Shown piece by piece: positions 46,570 through 53,967 of a stretch of DNA of 64,000 nt. Below the pieces are notes generated by a model. It made no database searches. It saw only the letters and a program-made list of their open reading frames with translations, and was not told the DNA's origin. A program made the position numbers and the translations under genes. The stretch is from Bacillus sp. CH30_1T (GTDB lineage: Bacteria > Bacillota > Bacilli > Bacillales > Bacillaceae_B), in NCBI RefSeq assembly GCF_008364765.1, contig NZ_VTUY01000005.1, positions 295,297-359,296 on the forward strand. The letters are read 5' to 3'. Numbering within the stretch: position 1 is the stretch's first letter; every line of letters starts with the position of its first letter.

Positions 46570-48963
46570 TTGAGCCAGCAAGATTCTTTAAAGCTGTTTG
46601 GTGAGGAAGAAATCTATATAAAAGGAAGGCACCTTGTCACGATTTTTCATAATGAGGAAAATCTCTATACCGTCGTCCGGATCCGGGTGGACGAAACGAA
46701 TGATTCTTATGAAGATAAAGAAGCGGTTGTAACCGGGAATTTTCCTAAGATTCATGAAGATGAGACCTACGTGTTTTACGGGAGGTTTCAAGATCACCCA
46801 AAGTTTGGCATGCAGTTTCATGCAAAGCATTTCAAGAAAGAAATCCCACAAACCACACAAGGTGTCGTCCATTATTTATCAAGTGATTTATTTAAAGGAA
46901 TCGGGAAGAAAACAGCTGAGAAGATAGTGGAGCATATCGGGGAAAACGCCATCACCAAAATACTCGAAAATCCAAGCCTCCTGGATGAAATTCCAAAGCT
47001 TCCAAAGGAAAAGGCGAAAAGTATTTATGATACGCTTTCCGAGCATCAAGGCTTGGAGCGGGTCATGATCATGCTGAATGATCTGGGGTTTGGACCCCAA
47101 ATTTCCATGAAGGTCTATCAAGCCTATAAAGAGCAGGCACTTGAAATCATTCAAAATAATCCCTATAAGCTCGTGGAAGACATTGAAGGAATCGGCTTTA
47201 CCCGGGCCGATGAGATCGGGGCTAAGATTGGTTTGACTGGCAGTCATCCTGACCGGATCAAAGCAGGCTGTTTATACACCCTTGAGCAAACCTGTGTGAA
47301 GCAGGGCCATGTTTTTCTCGAAGTAGAAGAACTCATTGTAACGGTGAAGGAGCTCCTTGAGAAGAGTCAGCCCGAAAATGTCGATTACACTGAAATATCC
47401 AGTCAATTGGTTTCCTTGGAGGAAGAGGGTAAAGTCATTGGAGAAGGCACAAAGGTGTATGTTCCTTCTCTTTACTTCTCTGAAAAGGGGATCGTGACGA
47501 ACATTGAAAAGATTTTGTCTCAAACCCAATATAAAGATCAATTTCCTCAATCCGAATTTCTTCTGTCACTTGGAGCACTAGAGGACCGACTGGGAGTTCA
47601 ATACGCACCTTCCCAAAAAGAAGCCATCGAAACAGCGTTAATGTCACCAATGCTTCTGTTAACCGGAGGACCCGGAACCGGTAAGACGACCGTCATTCAG
47701 GGGATTGTCGAGCTGTTTGCTGATCTCCATGGCTGCTCCTTGGATCCCAAGGATTACAAAGATGAACCCTTTCCTGTTTTACTGACAGCTCCGACTGGTC
47801 GAGCGGCAAAGCGCATGACAGAATCCACCGGCCTCCCTGCCATGACGATTCACCGTCTTTTAGGCTGGAACGGTCAAGAAGGATTTCAGAGTGATGAAGA
47901 ACGGGCGATTGAAGGTAAATTGTTAATTGTGGATGAAGTGTCCATGGTCGACACATGGCTTGCTCATCAATTATTGAAGGCTCTGCCAGAGGATATTCAA
48001 GTAATATTTGTCGGGGATGAGGATCAATTACCGTCTGTCGGTCCTGGCCAGGTACTAAAGGACCTATTGAAATCAGAAGTGGTACCAACTGTTAGATTAA
48101 CGGATATTTATAGACAGGAAGAGGGCTCTTCCATTATTGAACTTGCTCACTATATGAAAAGGGGCCAGGTTCCTGCAGATCTGACCAAACAGCAAAAGGA
48201 TCGATCCTTCTTCCCATGCAGAACCAATCAAATATCCGATGTCGTTCAAAAAGTTGTTGAGAACGCGAAGAAAAAAGGGTACTCCCCAAAGGATATACAG
48301 GTCCTTGCTCCTATGTATCGAGGCCCTGCAGGTATCGATCGATTGAATGAACTCCTTCAGGAAATCTTCAATAGCAATGACGGTACGCGGAAAGAGATCG
48401 CATTTGGAGATGTGAAATATCGTATTGGGGATAAGGTTCTTCAGTTGGTCAATCAGCCTGAAAACAATGTTTTCAACGGAGATATCGGTGAAATCGTCTC
48501 AATCTTTTATGCAAAGGAAAACACCGAGAAGCAAGATATGATCATTGTTTCATATGAAGGTAATGAGGTCACCTATACCAGGCAGGATCTCGTGCAAATT
48601 ACCCATGCGTATTGCTGCTCGATCCATAAGTCACAAGGAAGTGAGTTTCCCATTGTGATTTTACCCGTCGTGAAAAGCTATTATCGGATGCTGAGAAGAA
48701 ATCTTCTATACACTGCCATCACCAGGAGCAAGCAATTCCTCATTCTTTGTGGAGAACTTGATGCTTTTACCCTTGGAGTGGAGAGAGAAGATGATTTTCT
48801 CCGCAAAACAACCCTAAGCGAAAAACTGAGAAGCTTAACCGGTGCTGAAGAGAACACGGCAGTCTCTCCTGAAAAAGGATTACCCATTGAAGAAATCTTG
48901 ATGAATGAGGATCCAATGATTGGAATGGAAGGCATCAGCCCCTATGATTTCATGAAAGCATAA
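46570..48963 (+). CDS. recD2: DNA helicase RecD2
   Basis: SF1B 5'-3' helicase not associated with RecBC; in B. subtilis it protects replication forks. An N-terminal extension (about 1-190) with OB-like and HhH parts (FKGIGKKTAEKIVEHIG) precedes the motor. Walker A LTGGPGTGKTTVI near residue 362, Walker B LLIVDEVSMVDTWLA, VGDEDQLPSVGPG, DIYRQEEGSSI, and the C-terminal CCSIHKSQGSEFP and AITRSKQFLIL. TTG start with AGGAGG. 797 residues, close to 798 in B. subtilis. Confidence 0.95.
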   Translation: MSQQDSLKLFGEEEIYIKGRHLVTIFHNEENLYTVVRIRVDETNDSYEDKEAVVTGNFPKIHEDETYVFYGRFQDHPKFGMQFHAKHFKKEIPQTTQGVVHYLSSDLFKGIGKKTAEKIVEHIGENAITKILENPSLLDEIPKLPKEKAKSIYDTLSEHQGLERVMIMLNDLGFGPQISMKVYQAYKEQALEIIQNNPYKLVEDIEGIGFTRADEIGAKIGLTGSHPDRIKAGCLYTLEQTCVKQGHVFLEVEELIVTVKELLEKSQPENVDYTEISSQLVSLEEEGKVIGEGTKVYVPSLYFSEKGIVTNIEKILSQTQYKDQFPQSEFLLSLGALEDRLGVQYAPSQKEAIETALMSPMLLLTGGPGTGKTTVIQGIVELFADLHGCSLDPKDYKDEPFPVLLTAPTGRAAKRMTESTGLPAMTIHRLLGWNGQEGFQSDEERAIEGKLLIVDEVSMVDTWLAHQLLKALPEDIQVIFVGDEDQLPSVGPGQVLKDLLKSEVVPTVRLTDIYRQEEGSSIIELAHYMKRGQVPADLTKQQKDRSFFPCRTNQISDVVQKVVENAKKKGYSPKDIQVLAPMYRGPAGIDRLNELLQEIFNSNDGTRKEIAFGDVKYRIGDKVLQLVNQPENNVFNGDIGEIVSIFYAKENTEKQDMIIVSYEGNEVTYTRQDLVQITHAYCCSIHKSQGSEFPIVILPVVKSYYRMLRRNLLYTAITRSKQFLILCGELDAFTLGVEREDDFLRKTTLSEKLRSLTGAEENTAVSPEKGLPIEEILMNEDPMIGMEGISPYDFMKA

Positions 48964-49017
48964 GGTCAACGAATGAATATTTCTCCTGCTGAAATTATTC
49001 ATTCGTTGACCTTTTTC
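48962..49017 (+). terminator. Rho-independent terminator after recD2
   Basis: A perfect 18-bp stem (AAGGTCAACGAATGAATA and complement), 16-base loop, then TTTTTC. The stem begins within the stop codon. Confidence 0.88.
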
Positions 49018-49116
49018 TATATACTCCTTTGGGATCTCTCCCACTGATTATGTTCAGTCGTCAAAAGGAGTAAATTTTTCTTTTGAATGAGTGGTAGTCT
49101 GAAAATATAGACCGTT

Positions 49117-49240
49117 CCTTTCCGCTCCAGGCACTTGCTTTCCGCGGGGAGGAAGTCAAGCCTCCTCGGGCTTTTGCCCTGTGGGGTCTCGACCTTTCCT
49201 CTATTTCCCGCAGGAGTCAAGTGCCTTCCGCTACAATCCA
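49117..49240 (-). repeat. Family-2 palindromic element, copy 1
   Basis: Islands (minus-strand sense) GACTCCTGCGGGAAA, GAGACCCCACAGGGC, GCCCGAGGAGGCTTGAC and CCCGCGGAAAGC. Outer arms AGGCACTTG (49129-49137) and CAAGTGCCT (49218-49226) are exactly complementary. The islands resemble a repeat common between genes of many Bacillaceae. No coding potential. Confidence 0.75.
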
Positions 49241-49578
49241 CTCTGTGCTACTACATTGTTTCTGCCTATAAGTATAGGTAAATAAATTATCTACAAAAGA
49301 ATAAAAAAAATTTATTTTAACTCATAATTTGGAAGAGCATTGAACTTACTTTCAAATGGTTAAACAATTCCTTTGATTGGTCCATGTATGGTACAAATGT
49401 TAACTGCAGGATTAGCTAAATCCTTTCCTTGAATGCTAAAAAAATAGGATCGAAAATAATCTTATCTGTAGATATTCTTTTTTGCTCCGCGTTAAATAAC
49501 CTCTAGTGAAGGGCAGTGGTCGATTTTCAATTGTGTACTGAAATTCTGTTTTCTATAGATTGATTTCGTCACTTTTAA
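49241..49578. other. AT-rich spacer between the two family-2 elements
   Basis: About 340 bases with no credible gene, RNA motif or terminator; only short A/T runs. Confidence 0.6.
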
Positions 49579-49730
49579 GCTCTGTCACAAGATTTTCTTA
49601 TAGATGGTGAGGGGAACTGCGTAGACTCCTGCGGAAGTACGGACGTGCAGAGACCCCTTTCGGCTAAGCTGAGGAGGCTCGGCCGAACGCTAGCTGCAAG
49701 CGGAGCGGTTCCCCTCACCATCGACAGAGC
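49579..49730 (+). repeat. Family-2 palindromic element, copy 2
   Basis: Outer arms GATGGTGAGGGGAAC (49603-49617) and GTTCCCCTCACCATC (49708-49722) are perfect complements; further out GCTCTGTC (49579-49586) pairs with GACAGAGC (49723-49730). Islands GACTCCTGCGG, GAGACCCC and GAGGAGGCTCG are shared with copy 1 in opposite orientation, but the arms are unrelated in sequence. An inner TTCGGC/GCCGAA stem surrounds the last island. Confidence 0.8.
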
Positions 49731-49796
49731 CCAAGCAGATCTTCTGTTAAAAAAGATCAACAATCTTTGCGAAAAGAGCCTATTGATAACAATTAA

Positions 49797-49849
49797 TGTT
49801 AACTTAAAATAAAATTAAGTTGACATATATTTAAAGAAAGCGATATCCT
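49797..49849 (+). promoter_or_regulatory. BirA operator and promoter for bioY-bioB
   Basis: TGTTAAC (49797-49803), 15 bases, GTTGACA (49819-49825) fits the Gram-positive BirA pattern, with symmetry extending to ATGTTAACTTAA versus ATGTCAACTTAA. The right half overlaps TTGACA (49820-49825), which with 18 bases to TATCCT could be the promoter, so biotin-bound BirA would block transcription. Confidence 0.8.
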
Positions 49850-49884
49850 TATCTTGTAGAAAAAAGACAGATGGGGGAAGACAG

Positions 49885-50481
49885 ATGAACAGAAAATTAA
49901 GGACAATCGATCTTACACTGGCAGGGATGTTTGTTGCACTTATGGCGATAGGTGCCAACATCACGACATTCGTACCTTTTATGGTAGTGGGCGGTGTTCC
50001 CATTACGTTACAAACGTTCTTCGCCATTTTAGCTGGAGCGATCCTTGGAAGCAGGGTCGGGGCGATTTCCATGACAGTGTACGCACTGGTAGGATTAGTG
50101 GGTGTTCCTGTATTTGCACGATTTGGAGCAGGGTTATCCTCTATTGTGAGCCCGACATTCGGATTTATCGTTTCGTTTATTTTCACAGCTTACATTACAG
50201 GTAAAATCGTAGAAAAACATAAAGGTGTAAAGGTCTACATTTTCGCAGCACTAGTCGGGATGGCGGTCAATTATGTGGTCGGTACAAACTGGATGTACGC
50301 AGCTTACAAGCTTTGGGCTGCAGCTCCTGAAGGATTTACATATAAACTTGCATGGGCCTGGATGGTGGTTCCTTTACCGAAGGATATCATATTAGCCGTG
50401 TGTGCTGGAATAATGGCTCATCGTCTGGAGAAATCGGTCCTATCTAAGAGTACATTTAAGAATATAAATAGAGCGGCTTAA
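49885..50481 (+). CDS. bioY: Biotin transporter substrate-binding subunit BioY
   Basis: The S-component of an energy-coupling-factor biotin importer. Six hydrophobic segments across 198 residues; family parts include VPFMVVGGVPITLQTFFAILAGAILG (read in parts) and VGVPVFARFGAGLSSIVSPTFGF. GGGGGAAGACAG precedes the ATG. Downstream of a BirA-type operator and 22 bases before bioB, consistent with biotin-regulated uptake and synthesis. Confidence 0.94.
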   Translation: MNRKLRTIDLTLAGMFVALMAIGANITTFVPFMVVGGVPITLQTFFAILAGAILGSRVGAISMTVYALVGLVGVPVFARFGAGLSSIVSPTFGFIVSFIFTAYITGKIVEKHKGVKVYIFAALVGMAVNYVVGTNWMYAAYKLWAAAPEGFTYKLAWAWMVVPLPKDIILAVCAGIMAHRLEKSVLSKSTFKNINRAA

Positions 50482-50503
50482 ACTAAAGGGGGAGGAATAT
50501 CAT

Positions 50504-51505
50504 ATGAAAACATGGAAGGAAATGGCACTTGGAGTAATCGAGGGAGAAGAAATCACAAATGAAGAAGCTTTATCGATTTTACAAAGTCCGGATGACGAGC
50601 TTCTGGAATTATTGCATAGCGCTTATCTTATTCGAAAACATTATTATGGGAACAAAGTGAAATTAAATATGATCATCAATACGAAATCAGGTTTATGCCC
50701 TGAAAACTGCGGCTACTGTTCACAGTCCATTGTTTCAAATGCTCCGATCGAAAAATATCGCATGGTGGATAAAGAAACCATTCTAAAAGGAGCTGAAAAT
50801 GCTCATCAGCTAAATGTGGGAACATATTGTATTGTGGCGAGTGGAAGGGGACCGAGCAATCGTGAAGTCGATCATGTGGTTTCAGCAGTAAAGGAAATCA
50901 AAGAGCAATATAACTTAAAAGTATGTGCTTGTTTAGGCTTATTAAAAGACGATCAGGCGAAACGGTTAAAAGAAGCAGGGGTGGATCGTTATAACCATAA
51001 CATCAATACTTCAGAGAACCATCATGAAAACATCACCACCTCCCATACATATGAAGACAGGGTGAATACCGTTGAACAAGCCAAAGCACAAGGAATTTCT
51101 CCCTGTTCCGGAATCATTGTCGGCATGAAAGAGACATTGCAGGATGTGGTTGATATGTCCCGCAGCTTAAAGGTGCTGGATGCCGACTCCATTCCAGTGA
51201 ACTTTTTACATGCCATAGATGGTACACCTCTTGAGGGAACAAATGACCTCGATCCGAGGTATTGTTTAAAAGTCCTTTGTTTAATGCGCTTCATCAACCC
51301 GACAAAAGAGATCCGTATTTCAGGAGGACGGGAAGTGAATCTGCGCAGTTTACAGCCACTGGGACTTTATCCAGCCAACTCGATTTTTGTTGGTGATTAC
51401 TTAACGACAGCCGGTCAGGAAGGGACAGCAGATCATCAAATGCTTGAAGACCTGGGGTTTGAGGTTGATTACGTGAAGGAAGTAAGTGAGCAGGTAACAT
51501 CATGA
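50504..51505 (+). CDS. bioB: Biotin synthase BioB
   Basis: Radical SAM enzyme that inserts sulfur into dethiobiotin. The cluster motif CPENCGYCSQS is at about residues 66-76 (CxxxCxxC); the YNHNINTSENHHE region and IRISGGREVNLRSLQPLGLYPANSIFVGDYLTT (read in parts) carry the second-cluster arginine and NS motif. AAGGGGGAGG precedes the ATG. 333 residues. Other bio genes (bioA, bioD, bioF, bioW) are not in the window. Confidence 0.95.
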   Translation: MKTWKEMALGVIEGEEITNEEALSILQSPDDELLELLHSAYLIRKHYYGNKVKLNMIINTKSGLCPENCGYCSQSIVSNAPIEKYRMVDKETILKGAENAHQLNVGTYCIVASGRGPSNREVDHVVSAVKEIKEQYNLKVCACLGLLKDDQAKRLKEAGVDRYNHNINTSENHHENITTSHTYEDRVNTVEQAKAQGISPCSGIIVGMKETLQDVVDMSRSLKVLDADSIPVNFLHAIDGTPLEGTNDLDPRYCLKVLCLMRFINPTKEIRISGGREVNLRSLQPLGLYPANSIFVGDYLTTAGQEGTADHQMLEDLGFEVDYVKEVSEQVTS

Positions 51506-51708
51506 AAATGAAATAAATAAATTTAGGTGGGTGCTTTGGAAAAGGTTACTCCTTATGAAATCAAGAAAATATCCCACACTATATAAGAACGGTGATCAAA
51601 CATCGTTTGGGCGGATATTCTCATTGAACAAGTATATAATCAGCTCGGATTGGTCATGATGGTAGGGAATACACACCAGGTTTGGTGTAATAGAGGTGAA
51701 CCTTACCG
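51506..51708 (+). other. Gap with a possible decayed small reading frame
   Basis: AGGTGGG precedes a TTG at 51536 that opens MEKVTPYEIKKISHTI before a stop. The same frame continues with just one more stop and then reads through WADILIEQVYNQLGLVMMVG and beyond to 51708, which looks protein-like. It may be a degraded gene; nothing more can be supported. Confidence 0.3.
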
Positions 51709-51894
51709 ATGAAGTGTCCAAATTGTCAGAGCAAAGATATCGGAAAGATCGGCATCAACCAATATTATTGTTGGGGTTGCTATATAGAGCTTTCCTTGTC
51801 AAAGGGAGTCATTCATACTCATCAAGTGGAAGAGGATGGATCACTGAGCTCCTTAGACGACTTGTTTGATGAGGAAGAACGCCGACTAAGCTAG
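51709..51894 (+). CDS. Small zinc-ribbon-like protein (YrzR-like position)
   Basis: 61 residues beginning MKCPNCQSKDIGKIGINQYYCWGC, with two CxxC pairs (C3, C6, C21, C24) that could bind zinc, then an acidic tail. GAGGTG lies 10 bases upstream. It corresponds in place to yrzR between recD2 and the AI-2E permease of B. subtilis. Function unknown. Confidence 0.75.
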   Translation: MKCPNCQSKDIGKIGINQYYCWGCYIELSLSKGVIHTHQVEEDGSLSSLDDLFDEEERRLS

Positions 51895-51909
51895 GAAGAG
51901 GTGTCTTTC

Positions 51910-52041
51910 TTGAACAAAACATTTGCATCCATCGTTGGTTTTGGAGCAGGAATCGCTGCTTCTATCTATTCTCAAAGATCCAATATGATGAACCAAAGAC
52001 AAATGAAACGAATTCGTAAACAAGTAAAGAAACTTTTTTAA
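51910..52041 (+). CDS. DUF3918 (YrzQ-like) small protein
   Basis: A 43-residue protein: an N-terminal hydrophobic segment (FASIVGFGAGIAASIYS) and a basic tail (MNQRQMKRIRKQVKKLF), the pattern of the YrzQ/DUF3918 family. The TTG start follows AGAGGTG by 6 bases. It is 15 bases after the zinc-ribbon gene, so co-transcribed. Function unknown. Confidence 0.72.
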   Translation: MNKTFASIVGFGAGIAASIYSQRSNMMNQRQMKRIRKQVKKLF

Positions 52042-52049
52042 CAGCTAAA

Positions 52050-52079
52050 AAGGCTGACTTTCGGGTCAGTCTTTTTTTA
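52050..52079 (+). terminator. Rho-independent terminator after the small genes
   Basis: Stem AAGGCTGAC with GTCAGTCTT, loop TTTCGG, then TTTTTTT. Confidence 0.82.
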
Positions 52080-52160
52080 TTTTCTTGGTTATTTATATGA
52101 AGAGAACTTAAATATTTAGAAAGAATCACTAAATCTTTATTGAAATCGCCAGCTGCTATT

Positions 52161-52280
52161 TGGATTTCAGCGGAATTTTTGCTTTATCAGCGAAACTTCA
52201 CTTTTATCAGCGATATTCCCAATATATCAGCGAAATCTCAGTTTTATCAGCGGAATATCAATAATATCAGCGAAAAGACT
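52161..52280 (+). repeat. Six-unit array with exact 20-base period sharing TCAGCG
   Basis: TCAGCG occurs at 52167, 52187, 52207, 52227, 52247 and 52267, always 20 bases apart; five of six are preceded by AT(A/T) as TATCAGCG, and the next bases are GAA, AAA, ATA, AAA, GAA, AAA. The intervening bases vary. The period is not a multiple of three, so coding is not the reason. It lies 130 bases before the AI-2E permease gene. Confidence 0.85.
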
Positions 52281-52411
52281 TTCGCTCCTTCCGTCCCCAA
52301 CGATTTAATGTCGGGTATGCCCAAGCCGCCAACCACGGTTTTGTTTCTGTCCAATGAATAAAAAACCCTCCTACATTCCAACACTAGGAAAGAAAGAAGG
52401 AGGTGGTGATG

Positions 52412-53488
52412 ATGGAAAAGCGACCCTATGCCAAATGGTTGTACCGACTTTCAATTGCTCTTATTCTTGCTTTATTCCTATATATTCTCTATTTATTAAA
52501 GCCAGTATGGCATCCGGTCCTGGAAGTATTGTTCTTTTCGCTCCTTCCCTTCTTGATAGGGGGATTCATTGCCTATTTGCTTCATCCTATAGTAGAAAAA
52601 ATCCATGAGGCGGGCATTCATAGAGGAATAGCAATCATGCTCATCTACATCCTTTTCTTCGGAGGATTAGGATACGCGGTCTATAAGGGAACTCCAATCA
52701 TCATACATCAGTTGAAAGATTTATCAGAGAATGCGCCACTATTTACAAAACAGTACCAGAAGTGGCTGGACTATGTACAAAGCGAGACCTCCACTTGGCC
52801 TGACGGAATACAATCTCAATTAGAGGAAAGAATTGACGGGATCGAAGCCTGGTTGACGGGGCTTGTCGCAGTCGTTCTGGCCACTGTGATGAAGTTTATG
52901 AACAGCTTGCTGCTTGTTGCGATCATTCCCTTCGTATCCTTTTATTTATTAAAGGATATTACGAAAGTGAAAAAATTTCTGTGGCAGCTCACTCCTAACA
53001 AATGGAGGAAGAGCGCGATTTCATTCTCAAAGGATGTGGATGAATCGCTGGGAGGCTATATCCGGGGACAGCTTTTAGTTTGTTTGCTCATTGGGGGACT
53101 TTCTGCATTAACACTCTGGTTGATCGGTATGAAATATCCTTTGATCCTCGGATTGATCATTGGAGTAACCAATGTAATACCTTATTTCGGACCGATTATC
53201 GGAGCCGTTCCTGCTGCCATTGTGGCAAGTACGATCTCTGTCAATATGATGATATATGTCGTCATCATGGTCATAGTACTCCAATTCTTGGAGGGGAATA
53301 TCTTATCGCCCCTCATTGTCGGAAAAAGCCTTCATATGCATCCACTGTTTATTATGGCTGCCCTTATCCTAGGTGGTGAAGTAGGGGGTGTGATCGGAAT
53401 GATTGTTGCAGTACCTTTTTTAGCTGTGGTAAAAGTAGCGATTTTACATGGCCGAACCCATTTCATTCATGCAACAGGGGAAGATTAA
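52412..53488 (+). CDS. AI-2E family transporter (YrrI-like)
   Basis: A PerM/AI-2E exporter family membrane protein of about 358 residues with eight hydrophobic segments: three N-terminal (about 10-90), a central soluble part (about 95-150), then a C-terminal bundle with PFVSFYLLKDITKVKKF, YPLILGLIIGVTNVIPYFGPIIGAVPA (read in parts) and LEGNILSPLIVGKSLHMHP. AAGGAGG fits ATG 52412 (8 bases) best, with ATG 52409 as alternative. Substrate unknown; Na+/H+ exchange has been reported for relatives. Adjacent to alaS as in B. subtilis. Confidence 0.88.
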   Translation: MEKRPYAKWLYRLSIALILALFLYILYLLKPVWHPVLEVLFFSLLPFLIGGFIAYLLHPIVEKIHEAGIHRGIAIMLIYILFFGGLGYAVYKGTPIIIHQLKDLSENAPLFTKQYQKWLDYVQSETSTWPDGIQSQLEERIDGIEAWLTGLVAVVLATVMKFMNSLLLVAIIPFVSFYLLKDITKVKKFLWQLTPNKWRKSAISFSKDVDESLGGYIRGQLLVCLLIGGLSALTLWLIGMKYPLILGLIIGVTNVIPYFGPIIGAVPAAIVASTISVNMMIYVVIMVIVLQFLEGNILSPLIVGKSLHMHPLFIMAALILGGEVGGVIGMIVAVPFLAVVKVAILHGRTHFIHATGED

Positions 53489-53509
53489 CTGAAAAAATAA
53501 GAATCAACA

Positions 53510-53538
53510 TTGACAAATACAGTGAATATTTCTATAAT
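53510..53538 (+). promoter_or_regulatory. Consensus sigma-A promoter for alaS
   Basis: TTGACA, 17 bases, TATAAT: fully consensus, as often seen ahead of T-box leaders. Confidence 0.9.
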
Positions 53539-53559
53539 CCAACATATACAAGTATTCGT

Positions 53560-53930
53560 ATAAAATGAAAGCTATGAAGGATCGAGTACGTTATAGCCCA
53601 TCTATCAGAGAGGAATCCCCCAGGCTGTAAGGGATTTTAGATGAAGGATAACCGAATGCTAATCCTGAGTGCAGGTAAAGCCTGCCGTCTATCCGCGTTA
53701 AGGTGTTTTGAGGGATGAATAAAAGAAAAGCGGAAGGGCTTTGCTAAGGGGCGACAAGTATAAGCGAATCTGCAAGAAGGCGTTTTTTGCCTTTTTGGTA
53801 GATTTGACTTATGACCTCGAGCCTCTAAGCCCTGGAGCTAGACAAAAACTGTCTTTTCTTTATTCATAACCAGGGTGGTACCGCGAGAATAGCTCTCGTC
53901 CCTGTTTTAGGGATGAGGGCTTTTTTGTAT
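53560..53930 (+). promoter_or_regulatory. T-box riboswitch controlling alaS, with an inserted repeat
   Basis: Stem I has AGTA (53584-53587), helix GTTAT/ATAAC and specifier GCT (alanine, 53658-53660) followed by A in CGAATGCTAATCC. The T-box AGGGTGGTACCGCG is at 53872-53885, with bulge TGGT matching the A73 discriminator of tRNA-Ala. The terminator stem GCTCTCGTCCCT/AGGGATGAGGGC (53892-53920) is followed by TTTTTT. The leader is unusually long because about 120 bases are inserted in Stem III: ATGAATAAAAGAAAAG (53715-53730) pairs with CTTTTCTTTATTCAT (53853-53867) around a family-1 hairpin element. Confidence 0.95.
53728..53846 (+). repeat. Family-1 hairpin element, locus C (inside the alaS T-box)
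   Basis: Islands AAAGCGGA, GCGACAAGTATAAG, AAGGCG, TTTGCCTT, CTTATGACCTCGAG and GGAGCTAGACA match loci A and B. The outer arm is AGGGCTT/AAGCCCT where locus B has GGCGGCT/AGCCGCC; the inner arm AATCTGC pairs with GGTAGATT where locus B has AATTGGCC/GGCCAATT. Confidence 0.85.
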
Positions 53931-53967
53931 TCTTTTTTAACCATACATATAAAGGAGGAAGCTTTAA

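Noticed and set aside
52161..52280. CRISPR array.
   Set aside because: Conserved part is only about 6-8 bases with 12-base variable parts; no cas genes nearby.
52140..52361. A 73-codon open frame across the TCAGCG array.
   Set aside because: The 20-base period shifts frame at each unit, no ribosome binding site is present, and the motif conservation is at DNA level.
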